From assembly GCA_022575985.1 (NCBI GenBank), contig JAKSXM010000228.1, positions 1,240,001 through 1,304,000 of the forward strand: a stretch of 64,000 bases of DNA, given 5' to 3'. The notes beneath the pieces were generated by a model. That model was not told the DNA's origin. It worked only from the letters and a program-made list of their open reading frames with translations, and made no database searches. This document shows, one piece after another, positions 1 to 13,602 of the stretch. The DNA is from Anagrus nilaparvatae (lineage: Eukaryota; Arthropoda; Insecta; Hymenoptera; Mymaridae). The translations under genes were made by a program, and so were the position numbers. Every line of letters begins with the position of its first letter. The stretch's first letter is position 1.

Positions 1-1538
1 AAAGCTCAGGAAATTAACAGTAAGCACATGCGTTAACTGTACAAATATACATAGAAAATATCTAAAAAAATTTACGTCCACTTGATATACGTTTAAATTA
101 GTAATATATTTGTGTGTGTGATTCGAAATTGATGTAAATATGTATAATATTAATTTATAGTCGAAAGGTCTATTGTATCAAAAGCTTCTCTCTATATGTT
201 TGCTAAAGAGATATGTTTAAATTGAAAGAGAGAGAAAGTAGATATCGCTTGTAGATTCTAGTCAAGCGTATCTCTAATATGCAACCAAAGTAATGTACAT
301 TAACTAATGAGCTGATGTACATGATAGAGAGAAAAGAGAATATGGAAATTGACTTTAAGTATACAAGAAATACTTAAATTAAGATGATAGCGGTGTTTAC
401 TTTTAAATATATTGATTTTTACTTTTGTTTTTCTTTTTTTTTTTTTTTTATTAAGATGCTTTTTCATTATTAAAAAAGTTTATAAAATGTAATTACTAAC
501 CGTCATAAACCTTTACATTTTGCAATAATTCACTGTTTCATAACAAGTTAGAAAATAGTATATTGATTTTTACTATTTTATGAAAAAAAATGAAAAAAAT
601 GAAAAACAAAAATAAAATATGTAATGCTAGGACGAAAGGGTTCAATACACGAGAGAAAATTCAATTTTTACGCGTTCTTAAAAGTAGCTTATAAGTGGAC
701 GAAAACGCCAGGCTTAGAAAAAGTCTAAATTTTTTTTATTTGCTCAGTAGCCAGAAATTACGTATTTTCCGGCCGCTGGGCGGCTGAAAAAGACATATTT
801 TCTGGCCACTGACACAGACAAGTTTCATACAGTTTTTGTCCGTAAATAAAACATGCCCTAAATCGCATATTCTTAAAATATCGGGTTTACATGAAGTAGA
901 ATACGTTTAAAAAGCTTCAAATTTTGTGAATACAGATATTCAGATGGACCCAAAAAAACTCGATTTTCAACCTTTTTTTTTTTTAATAGAGGGTTAGCTT
1001 AGAAGCTTAAAGATCTAAAACGAACTCAAAAATTGTTTATATGTCACAATTATTTTTCTGAATATTTATCAGTAAATCGTCGCCTACTTATATGCCCAAG
1101 CTTTTGAATAATCAGTCATGCTCTTTAAACACAGGGACCCAGATTTTACACTTTACTTCATGATGAAATAACTAATATGTAATAGATATAATAAAAAAAA
1201 TTAAACCTTTAAAATCTCTATATTAGCATTAATAGTAAAACTAAAAGTAAAAGAAATCTCGATAAATCATGTTCATACATCTGTATTAGTAATCATGTGG
1301 TATGCAATTGTAAATCCAAAATAATTAGATTTATCGTTAAAACACAAGCAACTTTATATTATATAAAGTTAATTCGATTTTGTGGTTTATATCCTAAAAT
1401 GCTTTTAAAATCTCTCTCTTTCTCTCTCTATCTATCTATTTCTCTCTTTAAATTCTGGGCATATTTTGATTATTATTAATATTGAATTTTAGCTTATTAT
1501 TACAATTTATATGGATTAAATAAAATATTTTTTTTAGC

Positions 1539-1570
<32 letters not shown>

Positions 1571-3695
1571 TTTCTTTCTTTCATTTGAATAACTCCCAAA
1601 TACACTATATAAGTTTTAAAAATTACCAGATTTAATATCGAATTTTAATCTGCTGTAGAAATGAAATCAAAGAAATCAATTGAAAAGAAATCAAACAATC
1701 TTTAAATTATAATTTATATAATGTTTTCCAAGCTTTTACAGCTTCTAAAATACAAGTAATTTAATGAATACGTATTTTTCATTAAATCGTTAACGTTAAT
1801 ATTTTTGTTATTATTAATCAATTAAGAGAAAAAATAAAATTCTAAAAAATATTTTAACATATTTAAATACGTTTATATATAATACAAAAATCTTTTCTTT
1901 AGTAAGAAAGTAACACGTCATCTATGTGTTAAAATAAATACTATAATTTACTATAAGAGTTATAATATGAGCTAACAGAAAGTAGGTATCGATTTTTAAA
2001 AGATTTAAATTATATTTCATTGTACTTGATGCAATTTGATATAATATTTTAAAATATTTTATGAAGAATAATAGGTACCTAATTATTTCAAAAAAATATT
2101 TTTTTTAATTATTTAAATTCATAAAAGTTCGAAATATTGCATTTATAAATTTTTATAAGAACAAATTATTTTAATTTTTATATGAGGGATTCCAAGCCAT
2201 TTGGGCCCAAGATGGACTAAAGAATTATGAAAATTGGCCAAAAACATTTTTTTCTAACAATAAAATTAAAAAATGCAGCATTCTAATGCCAAAATTAATG
2301 AATCATCACAAAATTTTACTCTTTAACAAATACTCCTAAATAATACATACCTCTTCAATTTTATAAAACAATAAAAAAGTTTCAGAAAGCAAGCTCATTT
2401 ACTTAATTTTTTAAATTTCCTCTGTAAAAAATTATGAATACTACGAGATAAAATCCTTTACAATAAAATTTATTTTTGCAATAAAAAAATATAATTCCAA
2501 AATTTTCCATATGAAATCGTAAAAGTCAAAAGTTTAAGCTTAAATATAATCTAAAGTACATCGGATTACGTTTTTTTTTATCAAAAACCTTACATACAGG
2601 TTTTATACTAATCTGACATGAAATTACTATATCTAAAAAAAAGAAAGGTTACAATTAAAAGCATAATAATAAATAATGTAGTTAAAATCAGCTTATAATA
2701 TTGTTAATATAATTTAAGTAATATTGTTGACATGATATAAAATATTATGTTTAACAAAGGGTATATCATCTCTGTAATCTCCTTGTAATCCATGAGATCA
2801 TTATATTTATTAGTATGTGTGTGTGTGCTCTTAATGCAATATACATAATCTGATAATTGCTGAATATATTTCAACAATTATATATTTCGTAATTAAATTT
2901 TTGGGTGTAATTAAAGTTTCTTGCCAAGTTATTTTTAGCTGTTTTTGATAAAAATGGTAATTATGAAATTTTTTTTTAGAGATTTGATACCAAACAGTAG
3001 GTATAAAATGTATTTTAAAAGAAAAACGTTAGTTGTAGTTGAAAAACTAGTCAAAGTAAGAATACGAAGAAAAAAACATTGTTCTCTTTCAAAATTTAAT
3101 ACGCTTAGAAGAGTTTATGTTATAAAGAAAATTTCTATGCATATAAATTTTAATATTATAATATCTTGGATATTATATTTTTGTTTTAATTTACATGTGT
3201 TTATAAAGCTCCATTGGTTTTTTCGTATTAATTTTTGTCAATTTATGGTATTTTTAAACAAAATGTATTATATTATATTGTGTACATGGTGGATTCTAAA
3301 GGAGACCTTTGATACTTAAGTTTTTCGATGTGCTGATTACTATTTTTTTTATCATTTTTAAAGAAAATGTTCACATTTTTCATTACAGCCCGATTTGGGC
3401 CTTTTTTAGCCATTTTTTTAATATTTCCAGTTCACGGAAAACAATAAAATTATCCTAACCACTGGGCATTATGTTTTATGGTAAAAAGATTATGAAAATT
3501 TTGATCATATTCCCAGGAAATTGTCAGTTTTTCCATTTTTACCCATTTTAGGGCACTTTTGTCCATTTTTAAGCCTTTCCTAGTAACTAGAAATTCTAGA
3601 AGAATAATTCCGTAAACTTTATGCCAAAAATTATAATAATTACCAATGCTTAATATTAATTTTTTGGTTACCTCGAAACGCTAAAAAAATGGCTA
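1..3695. other. A+T-rich non-coding stretch
   Basis: No supportable gene was found. It holds homopolymer runs, a (TC)/(TCTA) tract near 1411-1446 and a (TTA)n microsatellite near 1537-1571. A diverged interspersed repeat at about 720-870 (stretches such as TTTTCTGGCCACTGAC and TGCCCTAAATCGCA) recurs near 19316-19455 and 41380-41520. Open frames at 1297-1479 and 2945-3319 are lysine/phenylalanine/isoleucine-rich by base composition and resemble no family. Confidence 0.6.
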
Positions 3696-3697
3696 AA

Positions 3698-3824
3698 TAA
3701 ATGACTTGAAACTTATAAAGAATTAAAAAAAAAATGCGCTCATTTAATATATGCGCGCAGCTATATGATGAGATGAAAAAAAAATTTTTTTTTTTTAATT
3801 TTTTTTATGTTTCAAGTCATTTGC
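3698..3824. mobile_element. Small foldback element (ATGACTTGAAAC family)
   Basis: Starts with ATGACTTGAAAC and ends with GTTTCAAGTCAT, giving an inverted repeat of about 25 bp around an A/T-rich core with an ATGAGATG motif. A second copy lies at 30568-30720 and a fragment of one end near 14760-14785. No coding capacity; it looks like a MITE. Confidence 0.6.
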
Positions 3825-4022
3825 AATCTTTTAATCAAGAAAAGAAATTCCGCTAGCTACTAGAAGAATATTTCTACTGGAGGCAAGTAGATTTTTTTTC
3901 AGTGTATTTAAAATTATATTCTAATTCTCAAAATAAATTCTTTAAAAATAATACAAAAGCACAATACCAAGTAAAATGAACAAAAGTAAAGCTAAAGCTC
4001 GTGTGAATTACGTATCCTTTAC

Positions 4023-4118
4023 CTTTTCTGTTCGTTCAGCGATTGCGGGTTTCACCAAATACTCGTCATTTATGCGTTTTCTGCAGAATTTCACTTCCGT
4101 ATTCAACCAATCATCCTC
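4023..4118 (-). CDS. Orphan exon-like coding segment, unrecognised protein (possibly a decayed gene)
   Basis: On the minus strand a 96-nt stretch (32 codons, phase 0) runs from an AG acceptor (4119-4120) to a strong AAG|GTAAAG donor (GT at 4022-4021). It is much less A+T-biased than its surroundings and reads as an ordinary charged peptide beginning EDDWLNTEVKFCRKR and ending PAIAERTEK. The same frame continues upstream to about 4216 with another protein-like stretch (QQVQTIKGKQQSVVIEF), separated by one TAA. It may therefore be an internal exon, or the remnant of a gene or transposon ORF with one nonsense change. No family is recognised and no neighbouring exons were found. The plus-strand frame over the same bases (3976-4218) looks like its shadow. 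Confidence 0.3.
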
Positions 4119-4219
4119 CTGCTCTCGAAATAGCAAATATATAATTTATACAAGTGAAAACTCGATGACAACGCTTTGCTGCTTTCCTTTTATTGTCTGT
4201 ACTTGTTGCACAATCTAGT

Positions 4220-7200
4220 ATTTTATTATTTATAACTCTTAGATTGTTTTAATTTACTACATTACAGGCATAAAACCGAAAATTTATAGAAGACTGTACT
4301 TGCATTTAGATGCAGAAATTCTCTTTTACCTTTTATTGTTTGTTTTGAAAAATAAACATAACCCTTTCCTCACATTAAAATTACAATGTAAGCATTTAGG
4401 TTGTAAAAGTAAAATAAATTATTTTTTGGTTCACTAATTTGATGTTATATTTTAAACGCTCGGATTAATGCAGAATCACACTAAAATAACTGGTTTATTA
4501 AAATCCTGGGTAGTTAAAAAATAAGCTAAATAATCTCTGAGAAAAATTTACAGACATTTAATTTTTTTCTTTTTAAAATATCTGCATAATGGAAAATTGA
4601 ATTCATGAATGATTTTACAAAGTATACAAAAAAAAAATCCTGGTTAATTTAAAAAAAAAAATGGTAGAATTTTTTTTATACAATTAAATAATAGTTTAAA
4701 TATATTTTTAATTAAACAAAGAAAATTTTAAATCTTTTATAACAAAAAATATAAAACTTGAAATGATATTAAATACATGTTTTTTCAAGATAATTTTATA
4801 AAATGTGCACACGATGATAAATTTTATTATTTCAAAATTATATTAGCCTGGAAATTAGAACAAAATTACTTGAATTTTTTCTGACTTTTTTAAGTCAAAA
4901 ATATCCTAATTAACATTAATTCGTTTTCAAAAAATTAATTTTCAATAATTTAAAAATTTGAAAAAATTGATTTATTAAAATAATTTATGTCTGGTATAAT
5001 AAAAAAAGAGGAGACTATGAAAAAGCTTCCACGTACAACAGGGAAAGAGGCAGAGGTTATTTAAATACAATTAATTTGTTCGGTATTCGTCGCTATAATT
5101 ATAATCCATCATTAATAAAATTACTTTTTTATTACTGGGTGAAATATCCACTAGGCTAATATACAAATACTAAACCATAAAATTAGTTATGACTAAAAAT
5201 TTGTACATGCATATAACATTAAAACATTTTCCCTTAGGGCATTCTCAAAACTTTAACATTATAAATTCCTCCAAAAATAACTATTTTTTTTCTCCACATA
5301 CATATAAGCCATTTCTTTTCTTGTGTATATTGGAAATTTTAGTTCTTAACATACGTATATGAACGTGCTCTGAATATAGTACAAAATATCCAACATAAAA
5401 GTAAAACTTTTTTTTTGGACTTTAACGTAGCTAAAAACAAGAAATTCACATTAAATTTTACGAATATAAGAAGAGAAAAAATTCCATTAGTTAAAATCTA
5501 TTTTACTTTTTACACTTAAAACAATATCAAGTGTAAAGTAGCTATAGGGGACACTTTTTGTACTTTTTGCCTTTATTTAAATTCACTTTTTATTGTTTTG
5601 TTTAAATTAATAACAGAAAAAGCTAATTGAAATTATTTTTGGATTTTAATTTATCATTTGCTTTTCAAGATTATTTTTTTTCAATAACAAACACAATATA
5701 ACTAAAAAATATTTTTAGTCATTTTATGTACCAAAATACTTGAAATACTGAAAGTAAAAATTTCCATCATTAACATAAAAAGTGACATTGATAAAATTGT
5801 TATACGTGGCTAAGAAATGGATGACCCAAAAGACCTGTTTTGGCTAGTGAGACAAAAGTTCTACGTAGATTTCACCTCAATATATTCTTCAATTTAAAAA
5901 GTAGTTTAACTGGCAATTGCAATTTTTTAATGTATAGACTGGCTTGACAGTTGCTCTAAAATGTTTCTTCCAAACTTAATTATTGTTCACCAAAAAGTTT
6001 GATTTTCAAATTATAAATTCATCAATCATAAGCATACTGAAAAAAAATCTTGTTACCTTTACCGGACTTCTGGTATTTATTTAAATGGTAACAAATGACA
6101 TAAAACCTAAAGAAAAGTTTAGAAAAATTTTCACCAAGTCTAACCAAGCAGCGTTGCTTGAGTTTTAAAGGAATGAAAATTATTTTTTTGAATATTCTTT
6201 ACTTTTTTTTACTTTGCAACTGTTTAAACGAAAAACAAAATTTTTTTTCAGTTTATACGACTAGCGAAGATATAAATTGTTTCTAATGGTCCTAAAAAGT
6301 TTCTCTATTATAGGCAAGGTATTAAGACACTTAACAAGCTAAAAATGTGAAAATCTAACTTTTTTTAATTATTAAAAGGTAGCTAATAAATTCACTTGGT
6401 AATCAAAAATCCAAGCAACTTTTTAAAATAGCTTTCAGAATAATATAGATATATGTATTTAACCGGTAAAATACTGATTCTGAAAAGTATTTTCAGTATG
6501 GGTGCGTGATTCTCCTAAGTTTTAGGTTGGGCACCATTTCAAACTTTTTTCAGATAGAGTTGAATTAGGTTTTAACAAAGACCAATATTTTGTGACAAAG
6601 GACTACAGAGTAAATCGAAAATTTGTCTGGATAAGTGTCTGAAAAAACCCATAAAAACCTGAATATTTGATTCGGTATCCGCAAATTCAGTTAACTACAC
6701 ACCCTTAATTTTAAAAGCTTTTACAAAATAATCTTTTAAAAAAATACACTCGAAGATTTATCGAACCGTACTTTCAATCTTCTACAAATACGATTTCCTA
6801 ATTTCACACATCATTAACTAAATAAACAAAATGCTACGATCAATAAAATTAATTATAACACATTTCGCCAATATAAAATTTCTTTATTTTCTGTAAAAAT
6901 AAATTTTTATTTTCAGTTTCGTATCTAAAAAAAAAAAGTATAAAATTATAAGCCACACTTACTAATAACATTATCTTTATTTTTCAGCCCCATTAAACTC
7001 ATTTTCTATCTTTCTCATTCTGTATATATAAATGTATCAAAGTAAATATATATAACGGACCTTTTGTTTCAAGTCAGTTTATGTACATGACATGGTATAT
7101 AATACTCTCTAACCTAGGATATCGATCCTATGTGCCTTCCGGGACTCGTATAATAGTTTTCTTCTCTCTTGTATATTTTCTTCATTTCAAAACTAAAGCT

Positions 7201-7620
7201 ATAGAATATTTTAAGCTGTTAAAACATTTTAAGTTTTAGACAAAATCTATTCTATTTATATACTTTTTGACCATCTTTCAACGTCATGAAATTTAGAACT
7301 TTTTTTCCATTTTTTGTTTTTCTTAATTAATTATTTTAAACTTTTGTTATTCAGAAAACTTTTCAAAAAGTCTATTAAATGTAAATCTTTTAAGATTTAT
7401 AAATACTTATGAAATCTAAATAAATATTCATGAGAATATCGTTTAATGAATAAAAGATTTTGGTTTATTTAATGATAAAAAATTGTTTTAAATATACAAC
7501 TGAGATATTTAATGCAAAAATTTTATTTCATATTAATATCTTCTCTATACTTTATGTTAATTAATAAAATATTTTAATTTAAATAAATTAAATTTTAAAT
7601 AAAATATTTTTATATTTTAA
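4220..7620. other. A+T-rich non-coding stretch
   Basis: No gene, RNA or clear transposon end was recognised. It contains scattered poly(T)/poly(A) tracts and a few mixed-composition patches (about 5020-5060, 5810-5880 and 7060-7160, the last with a small palindrome AGGATATCGATCCT) without open frames worth calling. Confidence 0.5.
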
Positions 7621-7622
7621 TA

Positions 7623-9004
7623 TGAGTCATTCCATATGAGAAATTATAAGGTTGCAAGATCGAATCCCTAGATTTGGCTCATTTTTTATATGCATAAAAA
7701 ATTAACTCTCTCAACTTCTTAGCCCTACAGTCCAGTTGCAAATCTTTTAGAGAATTTTTCATTTTTCTATGAAATTTTTTAGTAATTTCTTTATTTCTTT
7801 ATTTCTTTATTATATATAAATAACGGGCTATACACCCAATACATACTTTTTAAAAATAAATTGTACATATAAAAAATAATTTATACATTGTCATTAATTA
7901 AAGAAAATTATTACTCTAATTAGGAAAAATTTAACTAACTTACAATTTTAAAATATTTAATTTTACATCAATTCAAGTCCTATAAATAATATGCATTATA
8001 ATAATCAAATATAATTCGGATACAATAATTAAAACACCATTAGTCTAAATGTCTAATCTTAATTTAATTTTTGCCTATATAATTTATTAACAAGTTACAA
8101 AACCAGTTATAAGAGTGTTAAAAATAGTTTCTGAACCGTGCCCATAATGAAATTTCCTGCTGAATTCTAATATGACATTAGTTTTTCAAAACTTTGCCTC
8201 TGGATATCGTGTTCATTATTTCTTAGCCAACATCACAAAAATCTAAATATCTGAAATTCCACCAAACTTATAGAGAACTCATAGTTAGTCGAGTGTGTTG
8301 CTTTTAGATAAATCATATGTTAAAAAAAATCTCCTAGTATTTTTGTGGCTTCATAAAAAATCACTTTTCATAAGTATTAAATTTTCCGCCAAGTCACGTG
8401 ACCAAATTAAATTTTTTCCAAAAATTCGTATTCTGTGCTAAATTTTGCATTCGAATACTAATTAAAGTGCTTTTTGAAGGGTTAATGCAAAAATCTTAAA
8501 ATTTTAAAATTATATACTAAATTTACATTTAAAGAATGTTAAACTAGGACTTTTAATTTTTAAATTTAGGAATTCTTATTAAACTAATTCTTATTAACCC
8601 CTCAAAAGCCACTTGAATTAGTATCCCAATGTAAAACTTCCCTGGGACTCCGAATTTTCTTCTATATTGGTCGTATTTTTTTTGGTCAAGTGGCTTGACA
8701 GGAAATTTAAAATTTGAAAAAAGTGATTTTTTATGAAGCCTTAAAAATTCAGATATTTTTTTTAATCATATTTTTAACTATTGAGAAATTTTTTGTAACA
8801 TATGGCATATCTAATAACATATGACATAACTAAAACTAATTTCATACTTGAATTCAGTAAAATTTCACTATAGACTAATTGTAAGTCCAAAAACTATTTT
8901 GAATACTCTGGTAACAGGTTTTGTCAATAGATTACCAAAAAGCAGAATTTTAAATCGGGGGACTTAATCTTGCAACCATATGAATTCTTATATGGAATGA
9001 CTCA
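7623..9004. mobile_element. Long palindromic foldback element, about 1.38 kb, TA-flanked
   Basis: The left end (TGAGTCATTCCATATGAG) is mirrored at the right end (ATATGGAATGACTCA), each flanked by TA. The complementarity continues inward: GGTTGCAAGAT pairs with ATCTTGCAACC, and blocks around 8335-8410 pair with 8685-8760 (for example CATAAAAAATCACTTTT with AAAAGTGATTTTTTATG). The whole unit is therefore close to one large inverted repeat centred near 8.5 kb. No ORF. The TA flanks suggest mobilisation by a Tc1/mariner-type transposase (inference). Short sequences resembling its end (GGAATGACTCATAT and a variant) occur near 32975-32990 and 42255-42270. Confidence 0.7.
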
Positions 9005-9006
9005 TA

Positions 9007-11257
9007 TACTACCCTAGAGAAATATTCTTTTATAAAAGTGTAATTTACGTTTTTTTGGTTTAAATATAATTTGTAATAAAGAATTATGAAAGAAGTATAA
9101 AAATATAATCAAAATTTGTTTAGAGTGTAAAAGTAACTTTTCATTATAATTAATTAGATTTCTTAAAAGGGTAAGTTATGTAAATTCTTCTTAATTTGGA
9201 CGTAAGTTACTAAATTATATAAAGTTATTATAACTTTGTTGAAGCTAAATGTTTTTCTTACAATAAATCATTTAAAAACTAAAGTTAAGTATTTATCTAA
9301 ATTTTAAAAGTTCCTGAAGTTAATTTAACGATTTTCTCAAGCCATTTTAATTCTTTATTGCTGAAATTTACGGTTTTGATTTTCTTGCAAAGCCATTTTT
9401 ATTTTTTATTGGTTATAAAAGTTGATTAAAAAAGTGAAGTGTGAAAAGAAGATTATTTTTATAAAAGCAAACAATGAATAAAAGAAGAAAGAAGATAATT
9501 TAATGAACATTAGCTAATTTTCAAAGCTTTTGTGACGATGCAGTCTAAAAAGCCCATAGCTTACTCAAAAAAAAGTTAGGAATGCGTAATTTTGAGTCCA
9601 CCATTTTAATTTTAAAAAATTTGTCGTTAAAATCGTGACTAGCAACCCCGAAAACCTAAGCGGGGTACCAAAAATAGGCTTAATCAGCAATTGTTTTCAA
9701 GAATTTACCTATCTTGCTAATTTGTTGCCAATTTTTCATGATATAGCTTTCATTACTCAAAACTGGCCATCGAAAAATGGATGAAACCTTCAAAATCATT
9801 TTTAGTGACCAAAAGTAAATAAGTTTCAATGAGTTAAATCCATTATCATGCAGGTAAAATTTTTGGATACAGTTAACATAGCTGGTGCCTTGACTACACT
9901 ACTATATATCTGTTTTTTTTCAAAGCAGACAGTATATGGTTGCACCATGCTGTGAATGACACTTACGTTTTTTAAAAAAATTGAATATTGCAAATTTCCC
10001 CAAATCATTTATTAAACAAAAACCAAATAAATAAATTCTAATTACAAATGAAAAATCATGAAAAAGTGTATTTAAAGCATATATTATTATAACAACAATA
10101 CCAGTTCTATGCAACATAAAACAAAGTGTCAAAGTATTTATTAAAGCATACTAATAATAATGATTTTAGTAGTTTAATTAACTTGTCAATGTTTGTGATT
10201 CTATGTAACTTACTCATGTACACATGAATACTAAACTTTACTAAACTGTAAACCTATACATTAAATTCCTATACACTATTAGAAACTATCGTTTTACACA
10301 AGGTTGCGTATGCAAAAGCTCTACATACTGCGTACACCCAAAATATAATTAGTTTGCTATAGAAAATTACACATGTTTCCTGTCAAAGACTAGATTAAAA
10401 TATTTCAAACTAAAATTATTTTCGTTTGTTTTTCTGGTATATTTAGTTGAAACCAAATAAAGTTTATTCTTCATTGAACTGTCGATGTTAATAAGGGCGA
10501 AACTCGTGTTCGTATTTGCACTGTCATGTGAATTACGTGCAAAGGAAAATAATCACTTGAAGAGATAGGAAAATAATTTTAAATAGTCAGATGACTGATT
10601 GTACCAAGGCAAGTGTGCCAAATCTTATATGTCAGGTACTCAGGAATATTGGTCAATCTAGTGGTTAGAGACTTGTAAGATATTCTATTGGGAAATTCAA
10701 AAAAGTATATTTCAAAAAAATTTATTTTTTCCTAGAACTAAACTTTATTTCAGTAATATTTTTTATCGCAAAGCCCTTATTTGCTTTATATTTAATTTTG
10801 TAGAGCATTGTAAATAGAATAAATATTTGTTCATAGAAATAAAATAAAATCCTTTATTATTACTTTCAGCTTATTTTTTACGTTTGTGAAAAGATAATAT
10901 TTTTTCCCATAAAATTATTAAATTACATAATAAAAAATAAATAAAAATTCGTAATACTTTCTGACAGGTTAGAATCATATAAAATTGAAAACTAGTATAT
11001 GAATCATTCTTTGGTAATCCAGAATTATAGGATTTGCTCGACTAACTAAGAGCAAAGATTTCGTAGAAAGACTTATCAAGAATATTAAGTCAAAATTTAA
11101 AGGGTCATGAAAAAGGGTTTAGCTTTTATTTGTCAGTAATTAAAATTAATTTTTACTCTGATCTTCTTGGTTGTAAGTTTAAAAATGCTTTTGCGTTAGC
11201 AAAAAATTGAAAAATTCAGAAGAATATGAGATTCTTAGCAAGTTATTGCTATTTATA
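9007..11257. other. Non-coding stretch
   Basis: A+T-rich. Two overlapping minus frames at 9826-10132 are short and show no recognisable domain. A small inverted repeat (CCCCGAAAACC...AAGCGGGG) lies near 9645-9665. Nothing else could be supported. Confidence 0.5.
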
Positions 11258-11674
11258 CACTATAAAAAGTAACTTTCTTAGATTTACAAAAAAAATAAAA
11301 TTTTTTCGAAAAATTAGTGAATTTTCAAAAATTTTTGTAAATATTCGATAAAAATCGTAAATTAACTAAATTTCACTAAATTTAGTATATTATGGAAAAA
11401 TTCGAGAATTCTCGATTTTTTTTGTGATTTTACGAAAAAAGTTGTAAACTCACAACTATTTTTCGGAAATTTACAACTATTTTTTGTAAACTTTCGAAAA
11501 AAAATTGTTAAATTATCAATTTTTTTTGCGAATTCACAAAAAAAAAATCGAGAATTCTCGAATATTTCGATAATATACTTTTTTCGAATATTTACAAATT
11601 TTTTCGAAAATTTACTAATTTTTCGAAAATGTTTCAATTTTTTTATTAATATAAGAAAGTTACTTTTTACAGTG
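11258..11674. mobile_element. MITE, TIR family CACTRTAAAAAGTAACTTTC
   Basis: A 417-bp element with inverted ends CACTATAAAAAGTAACTTTC and GAAAGTTACTTTTTACAGTG, flanked on both sides by TA. The interior alternates runs like ACGAAAAAA and TTGTAAATT and is non-coding; the minus ORF across it (11362-11637) is low-complexity F/K/N/S. A second copy is at 27604-28038. TA duplication plus short TIRs suggest a Tc1/mariner-related non-autonomous element. Confidence 0.75.
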
Positions 11675-13602
11675 TAAATATGAAGAAAAGAAATGGAACC
11701 AAAATTTAAAAAATGTTCACCAACAAAACTTGAAAATTAGTGCCCTTTTTAGGTTTTTTGTAAAACTAGCTAAATATCCAAGATAATATAAAAAAAAATT
11801 TAATTCTTTAAAAAAACCTGGAAATTTTTCTTTAGCCAAAGAAATAGATACCTAAATAAACATAGGGTTAAAAGTTCAAAGAGCCCAAAAAATAAAATAA
11901 AAATATTGCGATATTGAAACCTGAACCCATTGATTATTCTCTCAAGCCATCATATCAAATTTCACATTTTCGACCGATAACTAAATCCACAAAGACTGAC
12001 CCATATATACATATATTAACAAAAATAAAATATACGTTCAAAATTTGCATAATAAATATAAATAATATATATATCGCTGAAAGTTAAATCCAACCTATAT
12101 GAAATATATTTATTTCCATTGAAAATATCGACAGGAATATCATTTCATATGTATATATTTATATAATACCAGCAAAATTTTATATATTTATTTCCATTCT
12201 CTCCTTTTTCTATAAATATTTGATTGAATAGGTATTATATTAAATTACCCTTTTTTTAAATTTGAATTTAAATTTCATTAAATAAAACACACGTATAATA
12301 TATTTTATTAATAAAAATATATTTTTTCTGTTTTTTTAGATATCAATTGAACGCAAGATTCTGAAAATATACTACTGATTCAAACTAAATAATTTATTCT
12401 GTATAGGTAAGCTATATTTTTCATGATAATAAAAAATTTTTATAGTTTTAAATAAACGAGAAACCACAAAATGAAAGTCCATAAAAAAACTTGAAATGAA
12501 TTTTCTGAAGCTGGCTTTAGATTTTAAACTTTTATCAAACTTTTTTACTGAGATATTTTTAAATGAAACCTTGTAATTTTCTATAAGCCTTTTTTTTTAA
12601 GAATAAAATAAAAAAATGTAATAAATCTGTGTCTTTCATTTTACAAAAAAGTATACTGAAATGTAAGAGTTGGAATTTTTTAAAAAGCTAATAGTTTTTC
12701 AATTTATGTGACTGTTTTATTTCAGAATCTTTATGGTATATAAAATACTTTTGATTGATTTATCAGTTTTTCTGATTTTACGAGAAAAATTTCATTTTAT
12801 AAAAAAAGTTCAAAACTTAGAAAATTTGATTTTTGACTTTACAGTTTTAACATGCAAGGATTTTAAAGTTATTATTGTTCTTTCTTATGGTACTGTAACT
12901 TTTGGATTTAGAAAATTTTAACGCCAAATTAACGAAGTTTGACCCATATATATAAATTTTTTTAGTTAGATAATTAGTAACTATTTTATGATTAAAAATG
13001 TAGAATTTAATGTAGTACCTGATTTTTTTCATTCTTCTAATTAATGGTCTCATCAAATATTGACTTATACTACTTAAAAAATATATAATTTTTTTACAGA
13101 TTTTAATTATCACAAAGGAATAGCTAAGTAAATTATTTTAAAAATACACATTTAACAACCTATTGTTTATTTATAAGTAATTAAAAAAAAAGTAATTAAT
13201 ATAAAAAAATAAGAAAAATTGTAGTAAATTAATTTTATGCTATGAAATAAAGTAACAGGAATAAAAATAAAAAAGTTATAATGAAAATGTAACTTTTGAA
13301 TAAAAGAAATACATTTTAATTAAACTTGAAAAAATTTTCTTAATTATATTTATTGCTGTACATTTTTTTTAATTAAAAAAGTCATTTTTTAAAATCTTCA
13401 AAATAACTTTCATATATATGGGTCAAGATTTATCAAAGTGCGCAAAGCGTGTATAGAAATATGTTTTTTTCTATAGCCTAATTTTTTAAAATTATATTTT
13501 TTATAAAAAAAAATGTTTTTAAAATTTAAACGAAAAATATTTTTGTGGGTCGAAGTTACATTTTAGATAAACCAAATGTCATTTCAAAGTAGACATTATC
13601 AT
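11675..13602. other. A+T-rich non-coding stretch
   Basis: Poly(A)/poly(T) tracts and short frames of biased composition (12733-12921 plus, 12847-13113 minus). No gene or repeat end could be supported. Confidence 0.5.

Noticed and set aside
3976..4218. 80-codon plus-strand frame
   Set aside because: The minus strand over the same bases has better residue composition and splice signals, so the plus frame is probably its shadow.
11362..11637. 91-codon minus frame rich in F, K, N and S
   Set aside because: Lies entirely in a MITE; composition reflects alternating A and T runs.
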